From NCBI GenBank assembly GCA_003640385.1, contig RCAB01000224.1:1-64000 (forward strand): a stretch of 64,000 nucleotides of DNA, read 5' to 3'. Under the pieces are notes generated by a model. It saw only the letters and a list, made by a program, of their open reading frames with translations. It was not told the DNA's origin and did no database searches. A program made the position numbers and the translations under genes. How positions within the stretch are numbered: position 1 is the stretch's first letter; each line of letters begins with the position of its first letter. This document shows positions 52,001-63,400 of the stretch, one piece after another. The DNA is from Setaria digitata (Eukaryota > Nematoda > Chromadorea > Rhabditida > Setariidae).

Positions 52001-55000
52001 TGGTAAGGTTGAAGAGGCTGGAAGTGGTGCTAAAATCACAACGAAAGCTGCGATTGATGAGGGTGTGGATGATGAGGAACAGTATCTAAGTGCCGATGAA
52101 GGAGCAAATTCCAACGTTTCCGATGATATCGTATGTTTCGTAAAAGATTCTCATTATGAAGTTTTGACAAAATGAATTACAATTTTGATGCAGTTTTACC
52201 AGGTTTAATTGAGTTACAAAATTTGAGGATTACAAAATGTTTTAGTTGCGCTGATGCTGTGCAACTATTAATGATTGCTTAACTTTAACTTTAGTATTTT
52301 CTAAATTAAAACATAGCAAATTTCATAGCTTGGGGATTGCTTATTGTCTTCAAAATTATGAAAACGACTTCAGAAATATTCTGTCTTTCCTCATGGGAGT
52401 TCTCTAGCTTCTTTGGTTTCCGGTATGAAGTAAATACGTTTTTAGAAAACTGAGTTGCAGTATCACACGGATGAACAGTCCGGTGCTTCTGGTTCACGCG
52501 ATTTTATAAGTGATGGAGCCAATTATCGTGCCGATGACGAAGAAATAAATCCTCTTCCGGTAACATCTGAGGAATCCGAATTCATTCAGGTCACTACCAG
52601 GAGTAAGAGAAGAGGTGGAGGTGCGTCTTCAATGCAGCATCAACAACAAGCTCTGTCACCAGGAGTGGAAAGGAAGAATGTCTATTTTAACAGGTAAGGT
52701 AGCGATATTAAAATATTACATGTGGTTTAGTTACTATTTGCTTGCACTGTAAGTTCCATCATCGCAATTTGGAGAAACATCATATTGTTATATTTGTAGT
52801 ATGATAGATCGAGGTGGTAGAGGAAATATAAGACGTGATGCTGACAGATTACGACGGAGTTCAGTACAACTTCCGCCGGACGACAGTCGTAGAAATCAGC
52901 AGCCATCTTCACGTGGAAACACTTCTCCATCACCCGTTGATTCTGAGGTTCGTTCGCACTTCTTCTCTTCAAAAAATTTGATTGGTGTTTGGATCGATAC
53001 TGTATACTTCATGCTGTCTCTATTCAGCTGCAGTACTGGAATTATTCGAGAAGGTAAGGAAAGAAATGAAGGTACTCAGAAAAGCTTATATGGGCTTTGT
53101 TTTCGTGACCTTTTTTCTGCTCCTTTCTAATTTTGTTTAACTTTTCAGAGTTTCAAAAAATATTCGGCTCCTCCACGATTTCGGATGTTAATTTCAGAAA
53201 TTATTGATAATACTCTTATGAAAGCACAAGAAAACAAGGTTCGTCAGAACTGACTGACCGACCGATCTAGCTTGACTGCTGGATTGTCTGTTTTGTTTTG
53301 CGCTTTCTACCATTTACTGCAAATATGTGAGATGAGAATATCTCTTTTATTTGGCTGTTCTCCCACATCAGCCTATTTAACTGATACTATATCAATCTTT
53401 AAAGTGGTTGGGGATGTAGATCTTCAAAGTTTGGAGACGAATAAAGTGTATTTTTAGGCTAGTGCTGGGAAAGCTCAGACCGTCATTAATAGTGGAATTG
53501 CTCAATCGCGGCAACAACGACAGCAACAGCATCTTAAACCTGCTACCTCAACATCGATGGGCAAGAAGGCCAAGTATGGATTACCATCTTCTCTCCAGAC
53601 AAGTCGTACAGCATCACCTGATCGTCGGAGCAGTCAACCGTTGACTTTGAAATATTCCGTCGCTGCAGGAAGCGTAAGTTGTTAGACTCTCTTTAATTTT
53701 TAGAATAATTATGTGGTTAATTTGTGCAACGAATACTTTTTCCATCGGTAGAAGGTTTTTGGACTTTGCGTTATTGACATTCTTCTAAATAATTAATTTT
53801 TAATACGTCTATCAAATTTTTAGGCGCAGAATGATTCTTCAGTTGTATCTCTTTCTGAAGGCTTGTCAGATGCGAAACAAAAAGTAACGGATCAGCAGAT
53901 TAACACTGTTACCGTCGCTAGTGCAAATCCTCCAGGTTTGTAGTTCTGATGTGGAAGAAGTGAGGAATATTTTATAAATGATATTTTATCAGTTAGTTGT
54001 GATATGTAAGAAAATTAATGATGTTATAAACATATATGTTTCATTTTTTCTTTTAAGCTCAACATTCTTGGGCAGATATTGCCAAACGACGATTGTATAG
54101 TAGTGCTGAAGTACGTCCAAGTGAAGGATCTCATGCATATGTGCATGGTTATTCTTCGGATCTTCACGGGTCAGTCAAAGAAGAACGCTCTGTCAGTACT
54201 TCTTCCGTTTCTGGTTAGTGTTGTATAATATCGCTCTTTTAATACAGTCCATTTGGTGCAGTTTTTTAGATTAAGGACTTGAAGTTCAATTTTTCCAGTT
54301 GACAACTTTAAGCTTCACATTTTCCAGGACATCTGGAAAATACGAAAAAGATAGAACAAACTCTAGGCGTCGAAGCATTAAGTGGTGATCTAGCAGTGAA
54401 GGATTATTCATTCTTCTTCGATCCAAACGAGCCAGCAGGAACTATATCAAAAGGTGCATTTGATTTTTGTGAGCTTAAAATTACTGATAAAAGTTGGTCT
54501 CAAGAAGCATTTCACAGTCGACATTTTAAAATAACTTATTATTTATTATCATCTTATTAGAATTATTACAGTATTCATGAATTCATTTCGGTTCATTTTA
54601 TCTTTCAGAAATAGAACCGGGGAGTTCCAAAATTGTATCGAAAGATACAGAAGAGGATTCGAAATTCTCTAAGGTAAGTAGAAGTCATTGTGCAATTGAT
54701 GAATTTAAATTTTTTTCCTTTGCTAGAAAGGTCTTGAGCTTTTAAATCGCAGTGCAGTTAAGGATATGGGGAAAATTTCGGATTTTAAATAGAGTGCAGC
54801 AGTAGTGGTATAATTAATTTATACCGCGATATCATAAAACATATAAAAGATATTATAGCATCTTTCTGTTATCTTGATGATTACAGCCTCGATGTGCTGG
54901 GATAGTGCTAAATTTGGATGGTGGACGGCAACTTGTTCTTCCGGAAAGTGATGTAATAACTACGACCCCGGCAACGGTTATCGATATAAGGCAACGACCC

Positions 55001-55331
55001 GAAGTATTGATCGTGAATGAAATGTGGCGAGATTTTACGGAAGATCCAGCTGGTTAGTTTATTCATTTTGCTGCGCTGTCGTGTAAACATGTAAGGATTT
55101 AAATGAATTGTGATTTTATGAACTCCTTTAAGTCCGATACTCTATATTTAGAGAAGTNTAATTTAAACTCCGATACTCTATATTTAGAGAAGTAATGGTT
55201 GAAATCAGAATTTCAAATTTATGTTCCTATTTTTAGAAGTAGTGACATACAGGGAGTATCAAAGACAACGAGAACAATTAAAGAATCAAGGTTCCAGTCA
55301 AAAGAACAGGAAGGAAAAAGTGGAAAAATGA
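22762..55331 (+). CDS. Very large multi-exon gene for a hydrophilic nematode protein, function not recognised
   Basis: Exons chained by phase: 22762-22854 (start, donor uncertain), 23258-23389, 23966-24104, 32610-32704, 34427-34738, 34862-34957, 35120-35213, 36987-37195, 37725-37839, 40154-40275, 46782-46835, 47023-47107, 50322-50425, 51193-51276, 51633-51788, 51972-52130, 52461-52693, 52800-52947, 53149-53238, 53458-53673, 53824-53935, 54058-54213, 54328-54453, 54609-54673, 54887-55052, 55237-55331. About 1,130 residues are accounted for. One exon junction (35213 to 36987) is out of phase, so a short exon is missing. The protein is Ser/Asn/Lys/Glu-rich. Distinct motifs include ESEFIQVTTRSKRR, QHSWADIAKRR, KDYSFFFDPNEP and, near the end, a conserved-looking block (LVLPESDVITTTPATVIDIR, then EVLIVNEMWRDFTEDPAE). 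A basic tail closes it. There is no signal peptide or membrane helix, so it is likely cytoplasmic or nuclear. An RNA-associated role is only a guess from composition. Confidence 0.78.
25303..27278 (-). CDS. Ly6/three-finger GPI-anchored protein, nested in an intron
   Basis: Five exons, every junction in phase 1: 27278-27206, 26522-26400, 26054-25959, 25620-25567 and 25352-25303 (396 nt, 131 residues). Residues 1-22 are a signal peptide (MESFLSVHLAFWLILLLLLA). Residues 27-94 form a cysteine-rich domain starting CLKCYSC and ending with the LCN hallmark of Ly6/uPAR folds. Cysteines fall at 27, 30, 33, 39, 47, 53, 71, 75, 85, 88 and 93. After a short linker (LRPGRPFA) comes a C-terminal hydrophobic run (IMIYSLLFLMLV) with no charged tail, as expected for a GPI-attachment signal. 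AATAAA on this strand lies at 25223-25218. The gene sits within the 8.5 kb intron 24105-32609 of the oppositely oriented central gene. Family members act at the cell surface, often modulating channels or receptors. The partner here is unknown. Eleven cysteines is an odd count, so one may be free. Confidence 0.85.
27361..27507 (+). other. Possible extra terminal exon in the central gene's intron
   Basis: The open frame lacks an ATG and reads DVIRVYDALESARCFDNFQV and onward to YLDNHSGNQN before TGA. Its composition is strongly coding-like against AT-rich flanks. An AG just before 27361 would join it in phase 1 to the host exon ending 24104, giving an alternative C-terminus, but the acceptor has a poor pyrimidine tract. 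It could also be the last exon of another small gene. Confidence 0.25.
29041..29071. repeat. GT/TG microsatellite
   Basis: Interrupted (GT)n run with a few AT interruptions, inside a host intron. Confidence 0.7.
29407..29430. repeat. Poly-A run of about 24 bases
   Basis: Simple homopolymer in the large intron. The exact length is unreliable because such runs are prone to sequencing error. Confidence 0.7.
30374..30795. repeat. GATGAT/GGTGAT trinucleotide microsatellite, about 420 bases
   Basis: An imperfect array of GAT triplets interspersed with GGT, AAT and AGT variants. A higher-order unit, the GATGGTGATGGCGACGGTGGT phrase, appears twice, near 30552-30580 and 30732-30760. The array is open in several frames on both strands (poly-Met/Val, poly-Ser/Pro, poly-Ile/Thr), but these are artefacts of the repeat. 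It lies in the intron 24105-32609. Confidence 0.9.
30901..30927. repeat. TA microsatellite
   Basis: A short (TA)n run in the large intron, followed by a TGTG-rich stretch. Confidence 0.7.
33299..33367 (+). other. Candidate alternative terminal exon
   Basis: After a TATTTTAG acceptor the phase-0 frame reads PQTKAHVTSDCLQIRLRLEI and ends DR-stop. The preceding host exon (32610-32704) ends in phase 0, so this would give a short isoform. There is no other support, and the main chain skips it to 34427. Confidence 0.2.
33504..33710 (+). other. Coding-like open frame, 68 codons, intronic
   Basis: The frame starts MLAFSSKFLANIRNVLNEK and continues through a TTTTTTTTTACAG at 33600 into VQVMIDNLEWLILRKYCEVV and onward to LKSD-stop. 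The part after 33600 looks like a terminal exon with a good acceptor. The part before could be a first exon with donor GTAATC at 33561, but the phases then disagree. I do not recognise it. It could be a small nested gene or an alternative exon of the host. Confidence 0.25.
33835..34112. repeat. Direct repeat of about 140 bases around a single N (assembly join)
   Basis: 33835-33970 and 33972-34112 are near-identical, with N at 33971. They differ by a small insertion (about 5 bases) and a few substitutions around 33910-34050, consistent with two alleles abutted by the assembler. It lies in an intron. Confidence 0.85.
34477..34588. repeat. 54-base repeat around an N inside a coding exon (assembly join)
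   Basis: 34477-34530 and 34535-34588 are identical 54-base segments, with N at 34531 and three extra bases between them. The extra 58 bases are not a multiple of three, so as assembled the exon 34427-34738 is frameshifted. Using one copy only, the frame from GAAACCTGG at 34427 to the GTAAGT donor at 34739 stays open. Confidence 0.9.
36593..36834. repeat. Pair of identical 50-base segments 192 bases apart
   Basis: 36593-36642 and 36785-36834 match exactly. In one frame the unit reads SISVAPEKVEIDFYLVV and is open. The first copy also has a CATCAG acceptor 8 bases upstream and GT donors at its 3' edge. No N lies between the copies, so this is not one of the assembly joins. It may be a duplicated small exon or a recent local duplication. 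Confidence 0.7.
40944..41213 (-). CDS. 58-residue membrane or secreted protein candidate, nested in an intron
   Basis: Two exons in phase 0: 41213-41139 (MLLPLVISIFEFNTRLRRTW and then RRLRQ) and 41045-40944 (VTKEVGAYVGGKRVVSGSEN onward to VRVKFHYVL-stop). The 93-base intron has a GTATAA donor and a CCCACAACAG acceptor. The N-terminus is hydrophobic followed by a dense basic stretch, which fits a signal anchor or the last membrane helix of a larger protein. The frame stays open upstream of the ATG (YQATILIT) to a TTATCAG at about 41233, so more 5' exons are possible. The island is clearly GC-richer than the surrounding intron (40276-46781 of the central gene). The + strand is also open here for 90 codons (40963-41235). 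The family is not recognised. Confidence 0.4.
46191..46535. repeat. 172-base direct repeat around a single N (assembly join)
   Basis: 46191-46362 and 46364-46535 are essentially identical, with N at 46363, immediately after a poly-T run. This is a contig overlap left in the scaffold. It is intronic, with no coding effect. Confidence 0.9.
49018..49058. repeat. TA microsatellite with adjacent palindromic AT stretch
   Basis: About 20 TA units, then TGAATGACTT and an inverted TATATATA/ACTTTATATA stretch to about 49088 that could form a hairpin. It lies in the intron 47108-50321. Confidence 0.75.
55133..55193. repeat. 25-base direct repeat around a single N (assembly join)
   Basis: 55133-55157 and 55169-55193 match, with N at 55158, in the last intron of the central gene (55053-55236). 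The copies are short and the flanks differ slightly. No exon is affected. Confidence 0.75.
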
Positions 55332-57434
55332 CAGTGTAAAGGGCAGAAGGATCGAAATATACGGTGTTTTTGGTATCAGTAGTCTTGTCGTACTGTTATT
55401 ATGCTTTCTTGGGGGAATGTCGTTCTCGTCTTCCTTATATATCTTATTGTTTCACTGTATTAATTTTAATATACGTACACTTGTTCAATACGGTCAAGTC
55501 AGCCATTGGCGGATTTGACTATAGACAAAGAGAGTTTGGCTTTAACTGGCACACAGAAGTACTATAGAACAACTAATTCGACGAATTCATATAACTGGTG
55601 TAGTAAAATTTTACACTAAAATTGCCCAAAATATTGGTTAACTTCCAGGGGTCTTTTTTCATTTTACTTTTCCTTTTTATTTTTATTTTTTTGAATAGAA
55701 GCTTCCGAATGGATCTCATTGCGGCTATGTAGTCAGTATGTAGTGTAAAGAAATGGTCGATTAATTTGCAGTCTATAGGATTTACACAAGTTGTAAGTTG
55801 TGGGTTAAAACAATAGGCATATATAAATGTTATATATGTATTTCTGAAAATAAGTAGGGAAATGTGTTAGCTAGGATGAAGTAAACTATCCGAACAGGAG
55901 TAGATTTTTGTAACATTCAAGTGGAATGAGGTTGGTTTTGATGGTTTTGATCAGGATAGAGAAGATGTACCCTAGAGTTTTTACCTGTTTCTTGACTTAA
56001 GGTTTCAAGTATTAAGTTTTTGCTGATGCTGTTTAATTTTTTTTTTCATACTTTTGAGTATTAAATAGAGTGTGCTTGATTTTCTTTTCAGTTTATAAGA
56101 GGAATTGCTCATTTCGTCTGTTGCGCCCGGTCTGTATTCACGTTATCTTCCGCAGTTTTCCTTTCAGTCTAGGAGTCATTCTAGGATGTGTAAGCTGCGG
56201 CACATGGTCCTTTACAGTAAGTAGTAGTTGAGGTGAGAGAATTATTAGCTTTTTAAAGCAAGGAAAGAAAAATTCGACTTATAGTTTGATTTGGACACGG
56301 TAATTTGAATCGATTGATGCTTGATTAAACTGCAGTATTTCAAGAGAAATCACCCTTTGCCGGCTATGGATTCATCCTTAAAGTTTTCTTTGTTACCCAG
56401 TTTTGAGATTCGTTTTGTTTTTAATTAAAGTTCATTGCTCAAATTGTAGAAAGAGATGTTGATGCTCCTTAATCTGAAACACTTCTGCTTTTGTCGTTAT
56501 AATCATTCTTCGTTAACTGAACTGTCTTCATCATTGATATTCCCCTTTTCTTTCTTTTCTTTTTTTATTTTTTTAACATTTTTAGTTAACTTAATTTAAT
56601 TATTAGCGGTATTCATTACTTATGAACGGCGTAGCAATGCGTTTTATTTATGCATTCAGATTAAGGTGCTCTTTTGATAAGCTTTCTTTTTCTTTTTCTA
56701 TACATACAATAAATTATAGATTGTCAGGTTTTGTGAAACGAAAGTAAATACAGAGATTCAGCTAAGAATTAATATTTTGTTGGTAGCATCAGTTTTGAAG
56801 GGGTGTTTAAGATTGAATGTAGAAGTGAATTTTGAGTTGTACATTAACCATTAAATTATGCTTATAAATCGTTTTTCCTCTTTTTTTTTTTTTTGCTTTT
56901 CTATTACCTTTTCCTATTACAGTGTATTCGGGAAAGTAAATTTTGAGCAACTTCTGTTTTGCATTCTCGCAAATGTATTATTGAGTGGAAAATAGGAAAA
57001 TATATTAACGTTATCAGCATTCAGATGAAGATAACTGTTTGTACAAGTCTAAAATCAACGATAGATGAATTTCTTAGATGAGTTGAGGAAGTGAATTTTA
57101 ATGAATGGAAAGAAGGAAAAAAAGAAACTTTATTGATATCTTTACTCGTGAATCATAACGATTGCAATTTTTAATCTTGCGTTCTGGAAAATAAATATCT
57201 GACAGACTGACAGATAGGAATTATATGTTGTGTTGTTTTAGTAAAATGAGAGATTTAGAAAATCTAATCCTTTGTGTGTCACCATCCTTCATATTTGTCA
57301 TCTGTACTGTGTCTCTTTGAACTATTGTAAGTGGAACGACCTGCTGTTGGTTCGTATTTGTTTCGCATTTCATTCGGATTAGTTGTTGGAGCTGATTCTA
57401 CAACAGATTAGGTAAAGTGAGAGGCAACTTTTAG
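55332..57434. other. Intergenic region between convergent central gene and EAT-4
   Basis: This holds the 3' UTRs of both tail-to-tail genes. AATAAA on + occurs at 56708-56713, far from the stop at 55331; nearer variants such as ATTAAA also occur. The small frames here (for example 55364-55567) have no support. Confidence 0.4.
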
Positions 57435-60400
57435 CTATAGCTCCACTTGCAAAAGAAAGAAGTAGACATAGATTGTACCGTTCCAAACTTCATCTAGTTT
57501 TGAAATGAAGTCAGTTTGGGCTTGTTCGCTATTTACTGTACCGTAATCGGCGCCGATTGCTGTACCTAAAATTAAAAGGGAAAATTGTTCCATTCAATTT
57601 CGAAAGGTTGAAATTTTGACTTGATTTTGTTGTTTTGTTTTTCTTTTTTCCAAATGAAACACTGCAATTTACTCCTTAAAATATTTATAATGGAATTGCT
57701 TACTACTTTTATAAACATTATCTCTGAACCATGGTTCTTCCTCATCCTTCGGTTCAGCCCAGTCTTGTAGCTCACCAGATGCGTAAACAGCATAGAATGT
57801 GACACCAGTGAAGTGTATAAGGCTGGCAAGTAGAAATACTTTTTCCCATCCACGTGGCCCTCGTGAAATCAACTTTTCCGTTACAAAAGGACACGTAAGA
57901 CCAGCTAAGGTACCAATACCGTTCGAAAATCCCATCAGTATTGCTGCATATCGTGGTGCTATATCCAAGTGGTTCACGTTGAAGCCTAAAATTTGAATTT
58001 ATCTTTGTCTATTTTATAAACTTATTATCTAAAAAATCTTCCAAATTATATTAAGATTTTTTTTAAAATTTTTCCTCTCTTTCAAATGTTTATTCGGGAA
58101 ATTTAAATTCTATTTTCAGATTTGATTGTAGCATGGCTTTTCAATTGTTTGAAAAATAATTTCTAAATTTTGATGATATAAATCTTAGAAAGAAAGCCTT
58201 TTTTCTGCCTAGAAGGATTTCCGACTTTCTGAGAGTTAAGTGCTCAAATTGTTTCAAACATTTCTGAATTATTTGGAAAAAATACAATGTCCAAATTATT
58301 CATTTGAAAATTTTCCTCTTTCCAAAAATTTATCATCCTGAGAAAACTTTAAAAATTTTTTTTGAACTTTTGTTTTCTTGATTTGATTAAAAAAAAAAAA
58401 AAAAAACCTGAGATTGCGAAACCGCTACTGCCAACAGCAAGTATTAGTGCAAACATAGCAGTTGTGTCACTTTTAGTGTACGCGACAATAAGCATAAATA
58501 ATGCTTCGCCCCCAAAACCTGCAATATGGATCACGTAAATACGTGAAATAAGACTGAAGTATTTGACCTAAAGAGATTCATCGAAAAAACTACTTTTTAA
58601 AGGCATAAATTTCAATTTTTCAATGGTATAAATATGGATTGTTGCGGAATAAATATAAAAAGAAAAATTTGACTCATTTTAGCAAATGTTTATTTTTAGT
58701 ACAAATATATTTAAAATTAATTGGGAAAGAAAAAAGAAATAAAGTGAAATGAAAAAAAAAGCGGAAAAAGCACTACCATTACAGATGTATTAGTAATTAA
58801 AATATATTGTGAGAGTTTTTAAAAAAAAAATTAATAATTTAAATTTTCCTTTAAAATTCTCACCACCACAATTGAAAAGTTTTCGTACTGCTGTTGTACT
58901 GAGAATTTGATGAGAACGTAGATAATCAGCTAATTGGCCACCGCCAAGTACCACGATACCCATTACTGCATGCGGTAAAGCAGCTATCAGACCACTCTAT
59001 AGGGCCAAATTTTCAATTTGTAAAAAAAAATGATTGTAATTTGAAGTATCTTTATTACAAAAGTAATTTTCGTTTTTTTTAAAAAGTTTTGTTTCTTTTA
59101 AATTTGCTAGAAAAAAAAATTTCTCCAAATATTTAATTAGCAATTTGTTCCGAAGATTCCCTTCTCGTTCTTCTGATTTCGACAATTTGCAATATTTTAT
59201 TGTTTAAATCAGAAAGTATTTTAGCTCACATCATTAATTGCCATGTTGAGCACTTCTCTCATATAGGTAAGTTGATTCTGAAGTAGAAGATAAAATGTCC
59301 AACTTCGTGCAAAATTTGCAACAATTATTGCATAAACAGGTTTTGATTGTAATATTGCCTTCCATGGTATCGATGAAAGCTAAATTATACACTCATTAAA
59401 TTATTTGAAATTATCATTAATTTATCACATTCCTTCTTCAGCATCATGATTATCATATATTTTACTTTTGGGAAAAGCTTACTGTCGGATGAGTTATTGA
59501 GACTGGGCCAATTGATTCTAGAATGTATGCCTTCTCATCCGTTGAAATTGTTGGGTGAAATGTTGGACTTTCAAATGTTAGTGCGAACCAAAAAACTGCC
59601 CATATTACACCAGCAAGACCTGTGAAAATTATTTGAAAAAGAAGAAATATAAAAATATTCTTCCATTTTTGCGAATATCTTTCAATTAAATTCTAATTTA
59701 ATTACTGATGGAATAATAACTCTATAGAATAATTAATCTAGAAGGGTCTAAATAATTTAATTTTATTAAATAACTGGAATAGAAAAGGAAGAACGCGCAC
59801 CGTAGACGTAAAATGGAGCAGACCAGTGTATATAACTAACAAGCCAGGCGGAAGCAGGTAAGCCTATTACGGCTCCTGCGTAAGAGCCTGTAAAAGCGGT
59901 GGTAGCAAGTTTAGATCGTTCTAGCGGTGGAGCCCAGTAACGCCAGACACCATGCATCGCTGGATACGATACACCCTGAAATTCTTGACTAGACCAAGCA
60001 TAAGTTAGAGTGGAGCCATAAAATATTCAAATGATTAATTAATTCAGATCAGCTGATCGACTTGGTTGGAAAGTTAACGTCCTTTTTTTGAAGTTAGCTT
60101 ATTTGTTAAAATACAATTAACAAATAAATGAGCATTAATTGTTCTGTAATTAAAATAGATGGAACAATAATTTGCCAATTAATCGAAGTAAAAGCAAAAG
60201 ATAATTTATCAGTTAACCGGACGCAGAGAAGGTTAATTTACGAGCGCGAATGGCAGAAGAAAAACGAAAGACAATTTGTTAGTCAATCGGAAAGGAAAAA
60301 CCAATGATAATTTATCGGCTGACCGGAAAACAAACGAAGGATGATAATTAATGCTATCCGGAAAATGTACTTGCACAAGTCCTTGTAGTATTTGAATTGT

Positions 60401-63400
60401 TGCAATTAATGTGTCATTATTTGCATTAAACGCAAATGGTAGTAAAATATTGAAAAAAGATGCCAAACCTATTGCCAGTCCGAACAATCTGTAAAAATTA
60501 GAAATGAACTTTTTTCTTTGCTTTACATTTTTGCAAAAAGTAAGTAGCAAATTTATGTTTGATTTTTATTTTTAAAAAAAAAATCAATTTCAAAAGCAAG
60601 TAATAAAATTATATTTAAACAATCGATTTCAAATAAATTTTGATTATTATTAAAGTTTCAAATCTCCCTCCAGTAAGATTTTCTCCTTTTTTTTTACTCT
60701 TTGTATCACCAAAATATTCAAATTAGTGTTAAATTTCAAAAAGTATCTCACTTATTTGGTGCAAATTTTGCAGCCAAAAAGCCTGCCGGTATTTGTGTCA
60801 CTAAATAACCATAGAAGAATGAACTTTCCATAACACCAAGTTCGGTTAATGTCCAATTAAATTCACGTCTCTGAAAATTTGTTTCACAGTTTCAAAACTT
60901 TCATCATCGCTGGAAACATTCGACAAACTTCGAAGGTTTTCTTTAGATATTTAATTTATTAACAAATTTAAATTATACATTTTTTTTTTTTTTAGCAAAG
61001 AAAATGCTCCATCGGAAAGTGCTAATGTAATTTAGTTCTAATAATTCATTTTTAAATTAAAAAAAAAAAAGAGAAAAGAACTGAAATTATAGTTTTGTCT
61101 CAAGCATTGGATGAACAGGTTGTATGAGTGTGCAAAATGCAACAATCTAGCAGAAAAGCTATACTTTATCACTGATAACTTTTTTATCGAATAAGCGCTA
61201 GATGCTTATAAGCTAGGTTTTGCTGTTCCTTCATTTAGAGGCTTCTGATAAAAATATCATAGATATTTGACAGTTTCATATTTCCAATTTCATATTTTGA
61301 ATTACGACTTTTTCTCCTGTGATATCATTAATCGGATCAGTAACAAAGAATTAATTAATTGCAAAGTTCTGAATAATGAAAGATTATTTGCTCTTCTAGA
61401 CTAGACAAAGAAAAAAATAATACTGAAAAGGAAAACTGTAAATTGGAAAATTAAATCGTTACAGAAGCAATCGGTTGAAAACTAGTTAAGAAATAATGAA
61501 AATGATATTTGTTCTTGTAGAATAAGAAATTGTTAGGTTAAAAAATCCTAACACTAAATTTATTTAGTCAAAAAGTGCATTCTGAATAAGCTAGAATATA
61601 GGTGGCCGGCAGTGTAAACTGGAACAGATTGAAATGCTTTAATTGTGTGGAAAGAGAAAATGCTAACAATTGCATTTCATATTTCAGTGCTAGCTCAGAT
61701 GTTTCTTAGTTCAGAGACTTAAAATTAAAATTACAGAAGTTTATCATCTGCAATTCATGATATCTTGGATGAAGGAAGGATTCAGCAAGGCAAGCACCAG
61801 CATGATAATAGTTCGCTCTTGAATCTCCAGCAAAAGCACTCTGGAGAATAGTGGGAATGCTCTAGACGACGATAATTTGTTCTTGATAAGATATTCCTAG
61901 ATATTTTGCAATTTCTATCCTTCAGGAAGCTCAATTTTCAAAACTTATCAGGGAAAAAAGTGTACGGCAATGTTTTTAAGTTTGATTTTGCTATGTTTAG
62001 AACATAATGAAATTAAGTTCATTCTGAACTGTTTTTCGGTTCAGAATGAGATCCAACTAGAAAATGAAAATAGTCGTTATCAATTTCATCTTATCCTTAT
62101 TATCAAAAGGCTTTCAATAGCGTTATTATGAATTCTTCCTTTAAGATACTACTGATAGCTAAAGATTGTATTTTTGTTCATTGGAACTTTTTTGCGACAT
62201 TCCTCTTGTTTGAGAAACTTGAAGGTATTCTTTGTAAGATTAACAAATTAAGCGAAGAAAAGTTGATAGAAAAGAAGTGATAAGCATAATAGAACTGAAA
62301 TATTATCTGTTTGCTCAGTGTAAAAATTAATGAGAAATGTGAAACAATCGATGAATGATAAGTGTGATAAGAGATAGATAATAATGCAATATGATTTCAG
62401 ATATGAAACTGAAAATTTTATCGAAATAATTCCACTAAAATAAAGGGAGAGAGAGAGGAGAAAGGGAAGAAAGAACTTTTGAAAAAAGTTTAGGTAAAGC
62501 ATCATGAGAATCCTCCTTAATTTGCATTAATCAACTAATTAATGAATAAATTGCATCGTTTTTTTTTTTTTTTTGTTATGAAAAAATAGACGAGGTAAAG
62601 TTGATATTCTGAAAGGAATAAACGAATAATAAACATTTATTTTCATACGATATACCTTATTGATCATACAACAAATGCTGTTCTTGATCAGTTCAAAATA
62701 AGAGCTTATTGGAGAACAAACTCAAATGCTAAGTCATTTTTGATTAAATTCGAAAATAATCACATTTTATCTAAAAGTTATACTCTAAAAAAGAAAGAAA
62801 ACTTAGAAATTTTTGTGAAAAAAAGCTTTTTTTTTTTTTGAAAAATGAATGAAATTTCATTGTGCTATTAACTGAGCACTAATTTTAATAGTTCTAATCA
62901 AATTTCAATTAAAATTTATTTGCTACATTTAAAATTTTTTATGTTAAGGAATTTTAGCAAGTAAAAATTTAAAAAAAAATTTACTAAAAAAATTAAAAAA
63001 AGATAATTCAATAAAATAATTAATTACGAACGTGATGTTTGCCCCATGGATCCGTGTAATCACGTGCCATATGATTTTTTGCTGCACCAAAATTACATCG
63101 TATACCAAAAACAATCAAGAATCCAAAATTAGCTAAAATTGCAAGCTGCCAACGTTTCGCACATTTACAACATGAACATTGGTCAACAGCCTAAAAATAA
63201 TAAGGACTGATTGGCTGCCTGAAATTAAACAATTGGCTGGTGACCTGAAATTAAAAAAATCGGCTATGGGACGCGAAATTAAGTTTTTTTTAACGAATAA
63301 AATTATCCATCGATAGGAATTCTTCTAAAAGATAAATGAAATTTAATAAACAAGGACTGATTTACTCATTCGCAAATGTTATTTATTCCAGTATTTTCAA

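Noticed and set aside
52727..52972. 81-residue - strand frame
   Set aside because: Antisense shadow of coding exon 52800-52947.
57572..57977. Read-through tail of EAT-4 past 57704
   Set aside because: The GTAAGC donor at 57703 joins in phase to a well-formed last exon (57565-57435). The read-through is intron sequence.
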